The position numbers and the translations under genes are program-made. Below are positions 8,615-20,471 of a stretch of DNA of 64,000 nt, one piece after another; the stretch's first letter is position 1, and the number at the start of each line of letters is the position of its first letter. Under the pieces are notes generated by a model, which did not search any database, was not told the origin of the DNA, and was given only the letters and a program-made list of their open reading frames with translations. The DNA lies in assembly GCA_001306305.2 (NCBI GenBank), contig CP155577.1, forward strand, positions 3,145,501-3,209,500, in the 5' to 3' direction. This DNA comes from Citromicrobium bathyomarinum. GTDB taxonomy: Bacteria; Pseudomonadota; Alphaproteobacteria; Sphingomonadales; Sphingomonadaceae.

Positions 8615-9700
8615 TCAGAAGGCTTTCTGCCAGCCGACCGTCAGCATCCAGTCACCCGCCATCTGCGGGCCGTTGAGGTTCTGGTATACCGGCAAGCCCA
8701 GTTCGATCCCCAGCCGGTGCCCCGCCAGCGCGCCGTGCGGCGCGACGAGGTTGACGCCGCCGATCAGATCGACCCGGTCGCCACCCTGAAAATCCGGGTT
8801 GGCAGTCTGGACAGGCCCCATGATCGCAGGATCGATTCCCTGAATGCGCCCCGTCGTGCGCGCCTTTACGCGGCCCGAGAAGCTGATCCACTGCGCAGGG
8901 CGGTAGCTGAGCCAGGCGGTCGCCTCGTAACTATCGCCGAAGGCATAGCCCCACTTGTTCTCGTCGATCCTGATCGAGGCCGCAGCCTGCGCACCGAAGC
9001 CGATCGCGCCGCGACGGCCCTTGTAAGTAAGCGCGGGTTCCAGATCGAAGGTGCCGGTCCCCGCCTGCATCGCATAGGGCACGCGCATGGTCGGCGTGTC
9101 GCCCATCGGGGTGAGGATCTGCGCGGTCTCGTCGGTCGATCCGGTCGGCAGGCTGACGCCGGCTTTCAGGGTCAGTTCGTCGGTGTCGATCGCGCCCTTC
9201 GGTGGCAGGCCAAGCAGCGGAACCAGCGCAGCGATCTTGGTATCGCCGAACGCCTTGTGGTTGGTCTGGAATGTGCCGCGCACATTGGTGCCCATCCCGC
9301 CCATATAGGTGGTGAGGTCCATCTCCTTCTCGACGTAATTGCCCATCACCATCAGCGTGACTACGTCCGACGGGGCATACATCGCGCCCAGCATGTACAT
9401 GTCGCTGCGCATCGCGGTGGGAACGATCCGCAGGGTCGGTGGCTGGCCGGGCATCCCGGCGAAGCGGTTGGGCACGGTGGTGACGATGGTGTCGGGCGAA
9501 ACCTCGTCGGTTCCGATCTGGTTGCCGTCCATCTCCATGTGCATCGCGCGGAAGGAGAGCATGAACTCGCCCTTCCTGTGGGCATGATCGCCCATCACGC
9601 CGATCGGCGCATGATCGTCGGCGTAGGAGCCATCCGCATAGGCAGGCGAGGCGAGGAGCGCGGCGCACAGCGCGCCCGCCCCCAAAGAAGCATATTTCAT
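8615..9700 (-). CDS. Outer-membrane transporter-like beta-barrel protein
   Basis: 361 residues with a signal peptide (MKYASLGAGALCAALLASPAYA). The mature N terminus is rich in His and Met (DDHAPIGVMGDHAHRKGEF, RAMHMEMDG). The rest alternates aromatic and polar residues and ends in VGWQKAF, a terminal Phe typical of outer-membrane barrels. It resembles proteins often labelled 'transporter' of the meta-pathway phenol degradation barrel type. ATG at 9700 was chosen because it starts the signal peptide; the frame is open 22 codons further up. It follows a His-rich DUF2946-like gene on the same strand and the two probably form a metal-related operon. Confidence 0.65.
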   Translation of the reverse strand: MKYASLGAGALCAALLASPAYADGSYADDHAPIGVMGDHAHRKGEFMLSFRAMHMEMDGNQIGTDEVSPDTIVTTVPNRFAGMPGQPPTLRIVPTAMRSDMYMLGAMYAPSDVVTLMVMGNYVEKEMDLTTYMGGMGTNVRGTFQTNHKAFGDTKIAALVPLLGLPPKGAIDTDELTLKAGVSLPTGSTDETAQILTPMGDTPTMRVPYAMQAGTGTFDLEPALTYKGRRGAIGFGAQAAASIRIDENKWGYAFGDSYEATAWLSYRPAQWISFSGRVKARTTGRIQGIDPAIMGPVQTANPDFQGGDRVDLIGGVNLVAPHGALAGHRLGIELGLPVYQNLNGPQMAGDWMLTVGWQKAF

Positions 9701-9766
9701 AGTTCGATTGTCCTGATTGTCTGGATGCGTGTCGCCGCACCGCGAGCGCGGCGGGCGCGTGACCAA

Positions 9767-10165
9767 TCAGGCGTGCGGCGGGCCCGTGGATGGCGGCAGC
9801 CCGCGCGGGAAAATCCCTGTCAGCGGATGCGCGACCGGCATCTCGTCGAGCTGGGGGAGGTTCGGTTGCAGGATCGCGAAGCCGAGTGTCGGCACATCCG
9901 CAACCGCGCCCACTGCGTAATCGCACGGCGAATCCTTCGCCATGCCGTGATCGTCGTGATCCGATCCCGCCGCATCCTTGCCGTGAGCCATCGACTCCAT
10001 CTCGGCATGCATCGCAGGCTCAGGCGACGGATCGGGCGCCTTCACCTTGGGGCAGATCATCAGGATGATGCCGCCATCATCGGCGCGCGCGGGCATATAG
10101 CCTGCGGGGGCAGACAGCACGCCAAGCACGGCGAAAACGGCAAGGATCAGACGAAGCGGGACCAC
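9767..10165 (-). CDS. DUF2946-like small exported His/Met-rich protein
   Basis: 132 residues starting at a GTG. A hydrophobic N terminus (residues 3-20) and then a short His/Met/Asp-rich stretch (HAEMESMAHGKDAAG, then DHDDHGMAKDSPC) suggest metal binding. The arrangement GGIILMIC ... DSPCDYAVGA ... RGLPPSTGPP matches the pattern of DUF2946-type proteins, often found beside copper genes. No better start is available. It is 66 bases upstream of the barrel protein and probably cotranscribed with it. Copper specificity is inference. Confidence 0.6.
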   Translation of the reverse strand: MVPLRLILAVFAVLGVLSAPAGYMPARADDGGIILMICPKVKAPDPSPEPAMHAEMESMAHGKDAAGSDHDDHGMAKDSPCDYAVGAVADVPTLGFAILQPNLPQLDEMPVAHPLTGIFPRGLPPSTGPPHA

Positions 10166-10222
10166 GACGCGGTGCCGCCTAGTGCAAATCGTGCGGCACG
10201 CAAGCCTGCGTGAAGAGCAGGC

Positions 10223-11266
10223 CTAGCCCTCGCGCTCCCGCTTCAGCAGCTCTTCCTTGATCGCGGTGCCATAGGCGTAGCCGCCGATTCCGCCGTCGCT
10301 GCGGATCACCCGGTGGCAGGGGATCAGGACCGCGACATTGTTGGCCCCGTTGGCGCTGCCCGCCGCACGCACCGCCTTCGGATTGCCCGCCGCCGCCGCG
10401 ATCTCGGAATAGCTACGCGTCTCGCCCGGCGGGATTTCGCGCAAGGCCTTCCAGCATGCCTCCTGAAAGGCGGTGCCTGCGACGTCGAGCGGGATGTCCT
10501 GCGCGATTCCCGGACGCTCGACCGCAGCGATCACCCGTTCGAGCAAGCCTGAGAATTCAGCGCCCCCCTCGGCCAGCTCCGCCTGCGGGAAGCGGGCGCG
10601 CAGATCTTCCTCCCCTTCGTTGAACGAGAGGCGGCATACGCCCTTGTCGGTCGCCGCGACGAGCATTGCGCCCAGCGTGGTCTCGACCACCGCCCAGCGG
10701 ATCGTCACGCCGCGCCCGCCATTCCTCCATGCGCTCGCGCTCATGCCCAGTTTCCCTTCCATCGCGGCGTAGAAGCGGCTCGGTGCCTCGTAGCCCGCAT
10801 CATAGATCGCATCGGTCACCCGCGCGGCTCCGCTCAAGGCGTCTCGCGCGCGTTCTTCCTTCAGCGCGCGCGCATAGGCGGCAGGCGAGAGGCCGGTGGC
10901 GCGCTTGAACACGCGGCTGAAATGCGTCGGCGAATAGCCGGTGATCGCGCCCAACTCGTTCAGAGTCGCGCTCTCCCCGCTGCGGATCGAATCGATCGCG
11001 GCGCGCACCGCCGCTTCGTCTCGCGATACGTCGTCGGGCATGCAGCGCTTGCAAGGCCTCAGGCCAGCCGCACGCGCCTGCGCTCCGTCGACGAAAAAGC
11101 GCACGTTGGATCGCGCAGGGTGGCGCGCGGCGCAGCTGGGGCGGCAATAGATGCCGGTGGAGAGCACGCCGGTGACGAACTGCCCGTCATACGCCCGGTC
11201 GCGCCGCATCACGGCGGCCCAGCGCATATCGTCGTCGGCATCGCAGGGGGCGGGTCGGGTCGTCAT
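10223..11266 (-). CDS. ada: Ada: bifunctional methyl-phosphotriester/O6-methylguanine-DNA methyltransferase and activator
   Basis: 347 residues, full-length Ada. Zinc-site cysteines C41, C45, C72, C75 (GIYCRPSC, LRPCKRC) include C41, the methyl-phosphotriester acceptor; an AraC-type HTH follows (ATLNELGAITGYSPTHFSRVF, about residues 100-190); the suicide O6-methyltransferase site is C317 in IPCHRVIRSDG. Spacing matches E. coli Ada (C38, C42, C69, C72, C321). ATG at 11266 gives MTTRPAPCD; an in-frame start at 11320 would overlap the divergent protease gene's leader region. Known family behaviour: methylated Ada activates its own promoter. Confidence 0.95.
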   Translation of the reverse strand: MTTRPAPCDADDDMRWAAVMRRDRAYDGQFVTGVLSTGIYCRPSCAARHPARSNVRFFVDGAQARAAGLRPCKRCMPDDVSRDEAAVRAAIDSIRSGESATLNELGAITGYSPTHFSRVFKRATGLSPAAYARALKEERARDALSGAARVTDAIYDAGYEAPSRFYAAMEGKLGMSASAWRNGGRGVTIRWAVVETTLGAMLVAATDKGVCRLSFNEGEEDLRARFPQAELAEGGAEFSGLLERVIAAVERPGIAQDIPLDVAGTAFQEACWKALREIPPGETRSYSEIAAAAGNPKAVRAAGSANGANNVAVLIPCHRVIRSDGGIGGYAYGTAIKEELLKREREG

Positions 11267-11346
11267 GGTGAAAGGCCTATACACAATGCGCAGGCGAGGC
11301 ATCCCGAAGCTTGCGGCCAAACCCGCGCGCGGTCAAAAGAGCGCCG

Positions 11347-13005
11347 ATGACGCGAATCCTGATCCTGCTCGCCCTGTTGATCGCGCCGCTCGCGATGCCC
11401 GCGCCCGCTCATGCGGAGCCTGCGGATATCGATGCCGCCGCGCGCGGCGTGGTGCGGATCGTGATCTTCGCCAAGGGGACCGACAGCCAGGGCGGGGAAT
11501 CGCTCTATCCGCTCAGCCACGGGACCGGCTTTGCCGTCTCTCCGCAGCGGATCGTCACCAATGCCCACGTCGTGCGCGAGGCGCTGGCGGGCGGAACGCT
11601 GGGTGAGGACCGGGTGATCGGCATCGTCCCGCCCGATGGCGATGCCTCCGCCTTTGCACGCGTGGTTGCGGTCGATCCGGGGACCGATCTGGCCCTGCTC
11701 GCGATCGAGGGATCGCTGCGCCTGCCGCCGCTAACGCTGGTTGGCGGCCGACCGGGGGCAAGCGGCGATGCGGTGACATCGGTCGGCTATCCGATGAATG
11801 TCGACCGCGCGCAGGGGCTGTCGATCGAAGACATCGTCCGCTCGCAACCGCCGGTGAAGAGCCGCGGCTTCATTTCGGGGGAGCGGCCCAGCCGCCAGTT
11901 CGACACGATCCTGCACACCGCGCCGATCGCGCGCGGCAATTCGGGCGGCCCGCTGCTCGATACCTGCGGGCGGGTGCTGGGGGTCAATTCCTTCGGCGCG
12001 GAAAGCGACGGGACCGATGCCGAGTTCTACTTCGCGGTCTCCAATCGCGAGCTGATCCCGTTCCTGCGCGCGAACAAGGTCTCTGCCCAGCTCAACGACC
12101 TGCCCTGCCGCAGCCTGGCCGAGATCGACGAGGCGGAGCGCGAACGGCGCGCTGCCGCAGCCGACGCGGCGCGCGCGCAGATGGAAGCCCGCTCCGAAGC
12201 GGCGAGCGAGCGGCGCTCGCGCCTCCAGCTCGAAGCCGCACTGGCAGTGCAGGAAGAGCGCGAAGACCGCATTGCGCTGGCGCTGCTCGCACTGCTCGCC
12301 GGGATCGGGCTCGGCGTACTCGGCTATGCGCTCGCCCAGCGGCGCGAGAAGGAGCTTGCCGCCGGCGTGGCGGTGACCGAGGACGAGGCTGAGGATGATC
12401 CCGAGTGGGACGACGACGCGCGCACCACCCTGCCCCACTGGATTCCCTACGCCTGCTACGCGGTGGCGGCGGTGCTCGTCTTGACCGCAGCGGCGCTCTA
12501 TCTGACGCGGCCCGGGCTCGATGCGATCGACCGGCGGGTCGCCGCCGCGCTGGGCGAGGAGACGGGCAGCAACCAGGTCTCCAATGATTCGGCGGCAGCG
12601 ACCGCAGGCCATTTCGTGTGCACGCTGGAGCCCTCGCGCAGCCGGGTGACCGGAGATGCCGAGCGTTCGGTCGATCTGCGCTGGTCGGCGGAAGGCTGCG
12701 TCAACGGGCGCACGCAATACGGCTTTGCCAGCGGCCATTGGGCCCGCGTGTTCGTGCCCAATGAAGAAGACGTCGTCAGCGTCGCCCGGTACGATCCGCA
12801 AACGCGGACCTATCGCGCCGACCGTTACCTGCTGTCGCGCAACGCGATGGCCGCCGCGCGCGAGGCGCGGAGCTCCTACGCAGCGCCTTCGTGCGAGGCA
12901 CAGGATGGTGCGGCTCAGCTGGGCCGCCAGCAGGAGGCGGTGCTCTCCGCCTTGCCCAGCCAGCCCAACGAGCGGCTGGTCTATTCCTGCCAGCCGGCAG
13001 ACTAG
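11347..13005 (+). CDS. Membrane-anchored trypsin-like serine protease
   Basis: 552 residues. Signal peptide 1-23 (MPAPAHA), then a chymotrypsin/DegP-like protease domain with the triad H74 (TNAHVV), D114 (PGTDLALL) and S199 (ARGNSGGPL). Residues about 240-300 form an Ala/Glu/Arg-rich coiled coil. Two hydrophobic segments follow (about 303-325 and 361-382) separated by an acidic loop, then a ~170-residue soluble tail with no recognised fold. There is no PDZ domain, unlike DegP. ATG at 11347 begins the signal peptide. Probably a periplasmic quality-control protease tethered to the inner membrane; substrate unknown. Confidence 0.8.
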   Translation: MTRILILLALLIAPLAMPAPAHAEPADIDAAARGVVRIVIFAKGTDSQGGESLYPLSHGTGFAVSPQRIVTNAHVVREALAGGTLGEDRVIGIVPPDGDASAFARVVAVDPGTDLALLAIEGSLRLPPLTLVGGRPGASGDAVTSVGYPMNVDRAQGLSIEDIVRSQPPVKSRGFISGERPSRQFDTILHTAPIARGNSGGPLLDTCGRVLGVNSFGAESDGTDAEFYFAVSNRELIPFLRANKVSAQLNDLPCRSLAEIDEAERERRAAAADAARAQMEARSEAASERRSRLQLEAALAVQEEREDRIALALLALLAGIGLGVLGYALAQRREKELAAGVAVTEDEAEDDPEWDDDARTTLPHWIPYACYAVAAVLVLTAAALYLTRPGLDAIDRRVAAALGEETGSNQVSNDSAAATAGHFVCTLEPSRSRVTGDAERSVDLRWSAEGCVNGRTQYGFASGHWARVFVPNEEDVVSVARYDPQTRTYRADRYLLSRNAMAAAREARSSYAAPSCEAQDGAAQLGRQQEAVLSALPSQPNERLVYSCQPAD

Positions 13006-13835
13006 GCCGCCAGCGCTTCGCCGGTCAGGGTGATGCGATGCATCGTGCGCGCATGGCCCTGATAGTCGTTCATCGCCATGTGCCAGGTGGTCCGGTTGTC
13101 CCAGATCGCGACCGAGCCCGGCTGCCACTCCACCCGTGCGGTGTTGTCTGCCGAAAGGGCGGTGGCGAACAGGCGCTGGAGCAGCGGCATGCTTTCTTCC
13201 CGCGTGCGCCCGACAATGTGGGTGGTGAAAGCCGCGTTGACGTAGAGCAGCTTGCGCCCCGTCTGCGGGTGACGGATCGCCACCGGGTGCCTCGCCCCGG
13301 TGGTCATCTGCTGACCGCGCAGCGATTCGGCCATGTCGGTCTGCGCGTAATAGCCGTCCGGGCTATAGACGTGGTCGGCGCTGTGGAACGCCTCCAGCCC
13401 CTCGATCTCGGTTTTCAGATCGTCCGACAGCGCGTCGTAGGCCGCGCCCATATGCGCGAACAGCGTATCCCCGCCTGTGGGGGGCAGCTCGCGCGCGACC
13501 AGGATGGAGCCCATCGCCGGGATCTGGTCGTAGGAATGGTCGGTATGCCAGCCGCCGCCGATATTGGTCGTTTGGTCCGCGCGCTTGCCGACCACTGCGA
13601 TCTCCGGAAAGGCATCGGTCAGCGGGAAGTAATTGTTGATGTCGATCCCGCCCCACGCCCGCGCGAAGGCGATGTGTTCCTGCGGCCCGAAATCCTGATC
13701 GCGAAACAGAGCCACGCCGTGTTCCCACACGGCCGTGCGGATCTCGTCCAGCAGCGCGGCGTCACCGGTCGCCTCGGCCAGTTGCACTCCGCGAATTTCC
13801 ACCCCGCAATGCGGGGCCAGCGCCGTCATCTGCAT
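13002..13835 (-). CDS. TauD/TfdA-family Fe(II)/2-oxoglutarate dioxygenase
   Basis: 277 residues. Metal ligands H97 and D99 (WHTDHSY) and distal H252 (DNRTTWHMAMNDY), with the 2-oxoglutarate arginine near R263/R267 (HARTMHR), give the full facial triad. The start at 13835 is set by a strong GGGAGG five bases upstream; GTG at 13841 and ATG at 13829 fit less well. The family includes taurine and alkylsulfate dioxygenases and 2,4-D dioxygenase; nothing local (no sulfonate transporter) fixes the substrate. Its stop overlaps the protease stop by 4 bases. Confidence 0.88.
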   Translation of the reverse strand: MQMTALAPHCGVEIRGVQLAEATGDAALLDEIRTAVWEHGVALFRDQDFGPQEHIAFARAWGGIDINNYFPLTDAFPEIAVVGKRADQTTNIGGGWHTDHSYDQIPAMGSILVARELPPTGGDTLFAHMGAAYDALSDDLKTEIEGLEAFHSADHVYSPDGYYAQTDMAESLRGQQMTTGARHPVAIRHPQTGRKLLYVNAAFTTHIVGRTREESMPLLQRLFATALSADNTARVEWQPGSVAIWDNRTTWHMAMNDYQGHARTMHRITLTGEALAA

Positions 13836-13946
13836 GATCACCTCCCGATGCCATCTCTCCCGCGCCCGCGCCTTTGTGTACGGGTCGCGCGGCGCAGCCT
13901 ACGCCTGCCGCACACCTTTGGGCAAACGAATCCGCTCCCCCTCGGC

Positions 13947-13975
13947 TTGCGCTTCTCAAACCCCAATGCTAGGCG
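13947..13975 (+). promoter_or_regulatory. Possible promoter of the ATP synthase operon
   Basis: TTGCGC (13947-13952), a 17-base spacer and TAGGCG (13970-13975) lie about 100 bases before atpH in the only sizeable gap upstream of the operon. The -10 element is poor, so this is a tentative call. The rest of 13836-14077 shows no gene. Confidence 0.3.
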
Positions 13976-14077
13976 CGCGCCAGCTTCGCCGGGGTGCCCA
14001 ACCCTATCCATTGGACGCGCCCCGCTAAGGCAGGCTACACACTCGTTTCTTTCCGGACCCGAAGAGGACCCCCAGGC

Positions 14078-14632
14078 GTGGAGATTTCCGCCGGTATTCA
14101 GGCTAGCCTTGCAGGGCGTTACGCAGTCGCGCTGTTCGAGCTCGCTGCCGAAGATGGCGTGGTGAGCGCGGTCGAATCCGATCTCGAGACGCTTTCCGCC
14201 GCACTGGCGGAATCGTCGGAGCTCGCTTCGCTGATCACCAACCCCCAGCTCGGCCGCACCGCCAAGGCAGGCGCGATCGAACAGGTCGCCAAGCTGCTCG
14301 AGCTCAACACGCTGACGCGCCGCTTCCTCGGCGTGCTGGCGGAGAATCGCCGGCTGGCGGAACTTCCGCGCATGATTCGCGCCTTCCGCGACATCGCCGC
14401 CGCCCAGCGCGGCGAAGTGAGCGCGGACGTGATCAGCGCGCACCCGCTGACCGAAGACCAGCTCTCCACGCTGAAGGCGAAGCTGACCGCGCGCGAAGGC
14501 CGCACGGTCAAGCTGACCAGCAGCGTCGACCCCGATATGCTCGGTGGCCTCATCGTCACCATCGGCTCCAAGCGGATCGACGGATCGATCCGCACCCGTC
14601 TCAACGCGCTTACGCAGGCAATGAAAGGCTGA
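14078..14632 (+). CDS. atpH: ATP synthase F1 delta subunit
   Basis: 184 residues, the stalk subunit joining F1 to the b subunits. Starts at GTG (14078) with AGAGGA nine bases upstream; begins [23 protein letters not shown], the family's typical N terminus. The C-terminal signature [13 protein letters not shown] and [21 protein letters not shown] is present. The open frame runs further upstream to 13994 but that extension is not conserved in character. First gene of an operon with atpA, atpG, atpD and atpC; the Fo genes are elsewhere, as usual in alphaproteobacteria. Confidence 0.96.
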   Translation: MEISAGIQASLAGRYAVALFELAAEDGVVSAVESDLETLSAALAESSELASLITNPQLGRTAKAGAIEQVAKLLELNTLTRRFLGVLAENRRLAELPRMIRAFRDIAAAQRGEVSADVISAHPLTEDQLSTLKAKLTAREGRTVKLTSSVDPDMLGGLIVTIGSKRIDGSIRTRLNALTQAMKG

Positions 14633-14663
14633 CAGCGACCTCCTTCGGGAGGGCTGTCGATGA

Positions 14664-16205
<1,542 letters not shown>

Positions 16206-16229
16206 AGCCCAGCGAGATAGGGAGCCACG

Positions 16230-17108
16230 ATGGCTAACCTCAAAGAACTCAAGGGCCGGATCAAGTCGGTCAGGTCGACGCAGAAGATCACCAAGGCCAA
16301 GCAGATGGTTGCGGCGGCCAAGCTGCGCCGTGCGCAGGAGGCTGCCGAAGAGGCACGCCCCTACGCCGAGCGGCTGAATGCGGTGATGGCCAGTCTGGCA
16401 GCCAAGGTGGGCGATACTGCATCGGCCCCCAAGCTGCTGACCGGCACCGGGAGCGACCAGCGCCACCTGCTGGTGGTGGTCAACACCGACAAGGGCCTGT
16501 GCGGCGGCCTCAACGCCAACATCGTCAAGGAAGCGCTGCGCAAGGCCGCCGCGCTCCGTGAAGCTGGCAAGACGGTCGAATTCTATCTCGTCGGCAAGAA
16601 GGGCCGCGCCCCGATCAAGCGGGCCAATGCCAGCGCGATCGCCAAGCACTTCGATACCTCCGACGTGCGCACCCCCGGCTTCAACGAGGCCGAAGCGATC
16701 GCGAACGAGCTGCTCGAGATGTTCGAGGAAGGCGCGTTCGACGTCGCGCACCTGATCTATCCGATCTTCAAGTCCGCGCTGGCGCAGAACCCGACCGTGC
16801 AGCAGCTGATCCCGGTCCCCGCCCCCGAAGCGGGCGACGTGCCCAAGGCGGATGCAGTGGTCGAATACGAGCCGGGCGAAGAGGAAATCCTCGAAGCCCT
16901 GCTGCCGCGCTATGTCCGCACCCAGCTGTTCGCCGCGCTGCTCGAACGCGAGGCGTCGGAACAGGGCGCATCGATGACCGCGATGGACAACGCGACTCGC
17001 AATGCGGGCGACCTGATCAAGAACCTCAACATCGAGTACAACCGCCAGCGTCAGGCTGCGATCACCACCGAGCTGATCGAAATCATCGCAGGCGCGGAGG
17101 CACTGTAA
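16230..17108 (+). CDS. atpG: ATP synthase F1 gamma subunit
   Basis: 292 residues, the rotating central shaft. N terminus [20 protein letters not shown] and C-terminal [18 protein letters not shown] and [23 protein letters not shown] are diagnostic. The stop TAA overlaps the start of the next gene (TAATG), so an unusual lipoprotein-like gene is translationally coupled to it. Confidence 0.99.
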   Translation: MANLKELKGRIKSVRSTQKITKAKQMVAAAKLRRAQEAAEEARPYAERLNAVMASLAAKVGDTASAPKLLTGTGSDQRHLLVVVNTDKGLCGGLNANIVKEALRKAAALREAGKTVEFYLVGKKGRAPIKRANASAIAKHFDTSDVRTPGFNEAEAIANELLEMFEEGAFDVAHLIYPIFKSALAQNPTVQQLIPVPAPEAGDVPKADAVVEYEPGEEEILEALLPRYVRTQLFAALLEREASEQGASMTAMDNATRNAGDLIKNLNIEYNRQRQAAITTELIEIIAGAEAL

Positions 17109-17503
17109 TGCTGGGCCGTTCCATCATCCTCGCATCGCTGTTTGCGCTCGCCGCCTGCGCCGAGCCGGTGGATGGTGACGCCACCACCGATACGGCCGAC
17201 ATCGAGGCCGCGCCGGTGGTCGAGCAGAGCCCGGCCGCGCCCGAACCGGTCGGCGCCACCGCCGAGCTGGAAGCGGACGAAAACGTGCCCTCGCTCGCCG
17301 AGGTGCAGGTCGCGCTGCAGCAGTGCGTCAAGGATCGCAAGGTTCTGGACGCGCAGTGCGAGGCGACCGGCGAAGGCACGGAATTCACCTGTACCTATTC
17401 GCTCGACGGCGACACGCCCGAAACCGAACGCGAGGCCATGATCGCCGCCGATGGCGCGAGCTATGTCCTCATCGATATTCCCGAAGACTGCCAGCAGCTG
17501 TAA
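17108..17503 (+). CDS. Putative lipoprotein encoded between atpG and atpD
   Basis: 131 residues, not recognised. The N terminus [17 protein letters not shown] is a lipoprotein signal with lipobox LAAC (C17 would be lipidated). Residues 18-60 are acidic, Ala/Pro-rich and probably disordered; the rest (61-131) has four cysteines (QQCVKD, DAQCEA, FTCTYS, PEDCQQL) that could form two disulfides in the periplasm. It starts on the last base of the atpG stop and ends 18 bases before atpD, so it must be cotranscribed with the ATP synthase genes. It is not part of the standard atpHAGDC set. Confidence 0.75.
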   Translation: MLGRSIILASLFALAACAEPVDGDATTDTADIEAAPVVEQSPAAPEPVGATAELEADENVPSLAEVQVALQQCVKDRKVLDAQCEATGEGTEFTCTYSLDGDTPETEREAMIAADGASYVLIDIPEDCQQL

Positions 17504-18991
<1,488 letters not shown>

Positions 18992-18997
18992 GCGACC

Positions 18998-19486
18998 ATG
19001 GCTGATGGGCAGCAGGTTAGCGCGCCGACCGGCGTCGACCTGCTGCTCCGCCGGCTGTTGCAGCTCGGCATTGCGGACTTCCTGCTGATCTCCGCCTTCG
19101 ACATCCACCGCTGGCGGCGCGACAACTGGCAGGAATTCGACGAAATGTTCCGGATCGCGGCGCGGATGGTGTTCGATCAGCCCGCGCAGCCGGTCTGGCT
19201 CTATGCCTTCGCCTTCCCGTTCGTCGCGATCAATTTCGGCTGCATGGTGCAGTGGCTGCGCGGGAAGCGCGCGCCGATCATGTTGCCGCTGTTCGTGATC
19301 AGCGCGATCGCCATCGCCGCAATGCCGCTGGCCGCGTGGCAGATGGTCGTCTACCGGATGATCTGGCCCGACATCCTGAGTTTTATCGGCTATATGATCG
19401 GCGGCGGAATAGCGATTATCATCGGGCTGCGGCTCGACAGCACATCACAGGCCGCGGCAACCCTGCGGCCCGACACGGAGACCTGA
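18998..19486 (+). CDS. Membrane protein encoded between atpD and atpC
   Basis: 162 residues, not recognised. Four hydrophobic segments are visible (about 62-80, 92-108, 110-120 and 122-143). Short basic patches ([14 protein letters not shown]) precede the first. ATG at 18998 is 6 bases after the atpD stop and the stop is 5 bases before atpC, so the gene is embedded in the operon. It could be an assembly or anchoring accessory of the ATP synthase or an unrelated passenger; the sequence does not decide. Confidence 0.75.
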   Translation: MADGQQVSAPTGVDLLLRRLLQLGIADFLLISAFDIHRWRRDNWQEFDEMFRIAARMVFDQPAQPVWLYAFAFPFVAINFGCMVQWLRGKRAPIMLPLFVISAIAIAAMPLAAWQMVVYRMIWPDILSFIGYMIGGGIAIIIGLRLDSTSQAAATLRPDTET

Positions 19487-19491
19487 AGATT

Positions 19492-19749
19492 ATGCCCCTC
19501 CACTTCGAACTGGTGACCCCCGCCCGCCACGTGCGCAGCGACGACGTGCACATGGTCGTCGTGCCCGGGACCGAGGGTGAATTCGGCGTGCTGGAAGGCC
19601 ACGCGCCCTTCATGTCGACGATTCGCGACGGCGCGCTGCAGATCTTCAAGACCGCCGGTGCCAGCCCCGAAACGATCGAAGTGCGCGGCGGCTTCGCCGA
19701 AGTGGGCGAGAACGGGCTGACCATCCTCGCCGAGCACGTCGAAGGCTGA
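19492..19749 (+). CDS. atpC: ATP synthase F1 epsilon subunit
   Basis: 85 residues, the short form consisting of the N-terminal beta-sandwich only: [19 protein letters not shown] and [19 protein letters not shown], then [19 protein letters not shown]. The C-terminal helical hairpin that inhibits ATP hydrolysis in E. coli is absent, as in many sphingomonads. ATG at 19492. Last gene of the operon. Confidence 0.96.
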   Translation: MPLHFELVTPARHVRSDDVHMVVVPGTEGEFGVLEGHAPFMSTIRDGALQIFKTAGASPETIEVRGGFAEVGENGLTILAEHVEG

Positions 19750-19788
19750 TTTCTTTGCAGGGGTCTGTGCCCCTATAAAGCTCTTACC

Positions 19789-20163
19789 ATGTTCGTGTCC
19801 CCCCGCCTTGCGCGCTTTGCGCGGATCGCGCTGCTGGTCGTGGCGGTGTGTGCCTTCGTGCTCGCAATCCTGCCGACCGCGCCGGGGCCGGAACGGATGA
19901 ACGACAAGGTGAACCACGCCTTCGCCTTCTTCGTCCTCGCCACACTCGCCCGTGCGGGTTGGCCCAGAGCGTCAGGCGTGCGCATATTCGTACTGCTGAC
20001 CGCGTTCGGCGGGCTGATCGAGATCGCCCAAGGGCTCGACTGGATCGGCCGGGATGCCGACATTTACGATCTGATCGCGGACATGGTCGGGATCGTGATC
20101 GGCCTGGTCACCGCACGGCTGGTGTTGCGCTTTGCGCCGGAAGTCACCGAAGACCATCGCTAG
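19789..20163 (+). CDS. VanZ-family membrane protein
   Basis: 124 residues, about four membrane segments (13-28, 42-58, 67-80, 96-112). The VanZ hallmarks NDKVNHAFAFFVLATLA and GLIEIAQGLDWIGRDADIYDLIADMVG are clear (the conserved DK-H and E-Q-...R-D-...D-N/D pattern). The family is linked to teicoplanin resistance in Gram-positives but its function in proteobacteria is unknown. It begins 39 bases after atpC on the same strand and ends with a 4-base convergent overlap. Confidence 0.88.
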   Translation: MFVSPRLARFARIALLVVAVCAFVLAILPTAPGPERMNDKVNHAFAFFVLATLARAGWPRASGVRIFVLLTAFGGLIEIAQGLDWIGRDADIYDLIADMVGIVIGLVTARLVLRFAPEVTEDHR

Positions 20164-20471
20164 CGCGTCGGCGCGTGGAAATCGGGCGGCTTGTCCGCGA
20201 TCCAGCCGACGAACTTCGCCACCGCCGGATTTTCCCTCAGCCGCTCCGGATCGTTGCCGATCCGGGCCAGCTGCGCATTGGTGAAATTGGCGTGGATCGT
20301 GCGGTGGCAGATCGGGTGGACCGGCACGGTGCCCCGCCCCTTCTTTGCCTTGGGCACCGGATGATGCCATTGCAGCCGGGTCGCGATGGGCCGCCCGCAC
20401 AGCCAGCAGGCGAGCGACCCGCCCTTTTCGTTAGTCGAGGCCGTAATAGATATCCTGGCTGACTCCGCCAT
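20160..20471 (-). CDS. Small HNH-type zinc-binding protein
   Basis: 103 residues. CWLCGRP, LQWHHPVPKAKKG and VHPICHRTIHANF give a CxxC...HH...CxxxH arrangement of HNH nucleases with a structural zinc. The family is common and unassigned in sphingomonads; nuclease activity is inferred. The only available start (ATG 20471) lies 41 bases inside the upstream lipoprotein gene, so translation is coupled to it. It ends overlapping the VanZ stop. Confidence 0.8.
   Translation of the reverse strand: MAESARISITASTNEKGGSLACWLCGRPIATRLQWHHPVPKAKKGRGTVPVHPICHRTIHANFTNAQLARIGNDPERLRENPAVAKFVGWIADKPPDFHAPTR

Noticed and set aside
13994-14077. An upstream ATG-initiated extension of atpH
   Set aside because: The added 28 residues are unlike the AtpH N terminus, and the GTG at 14078 has a plausible ribosome binding site and gives the standard start.
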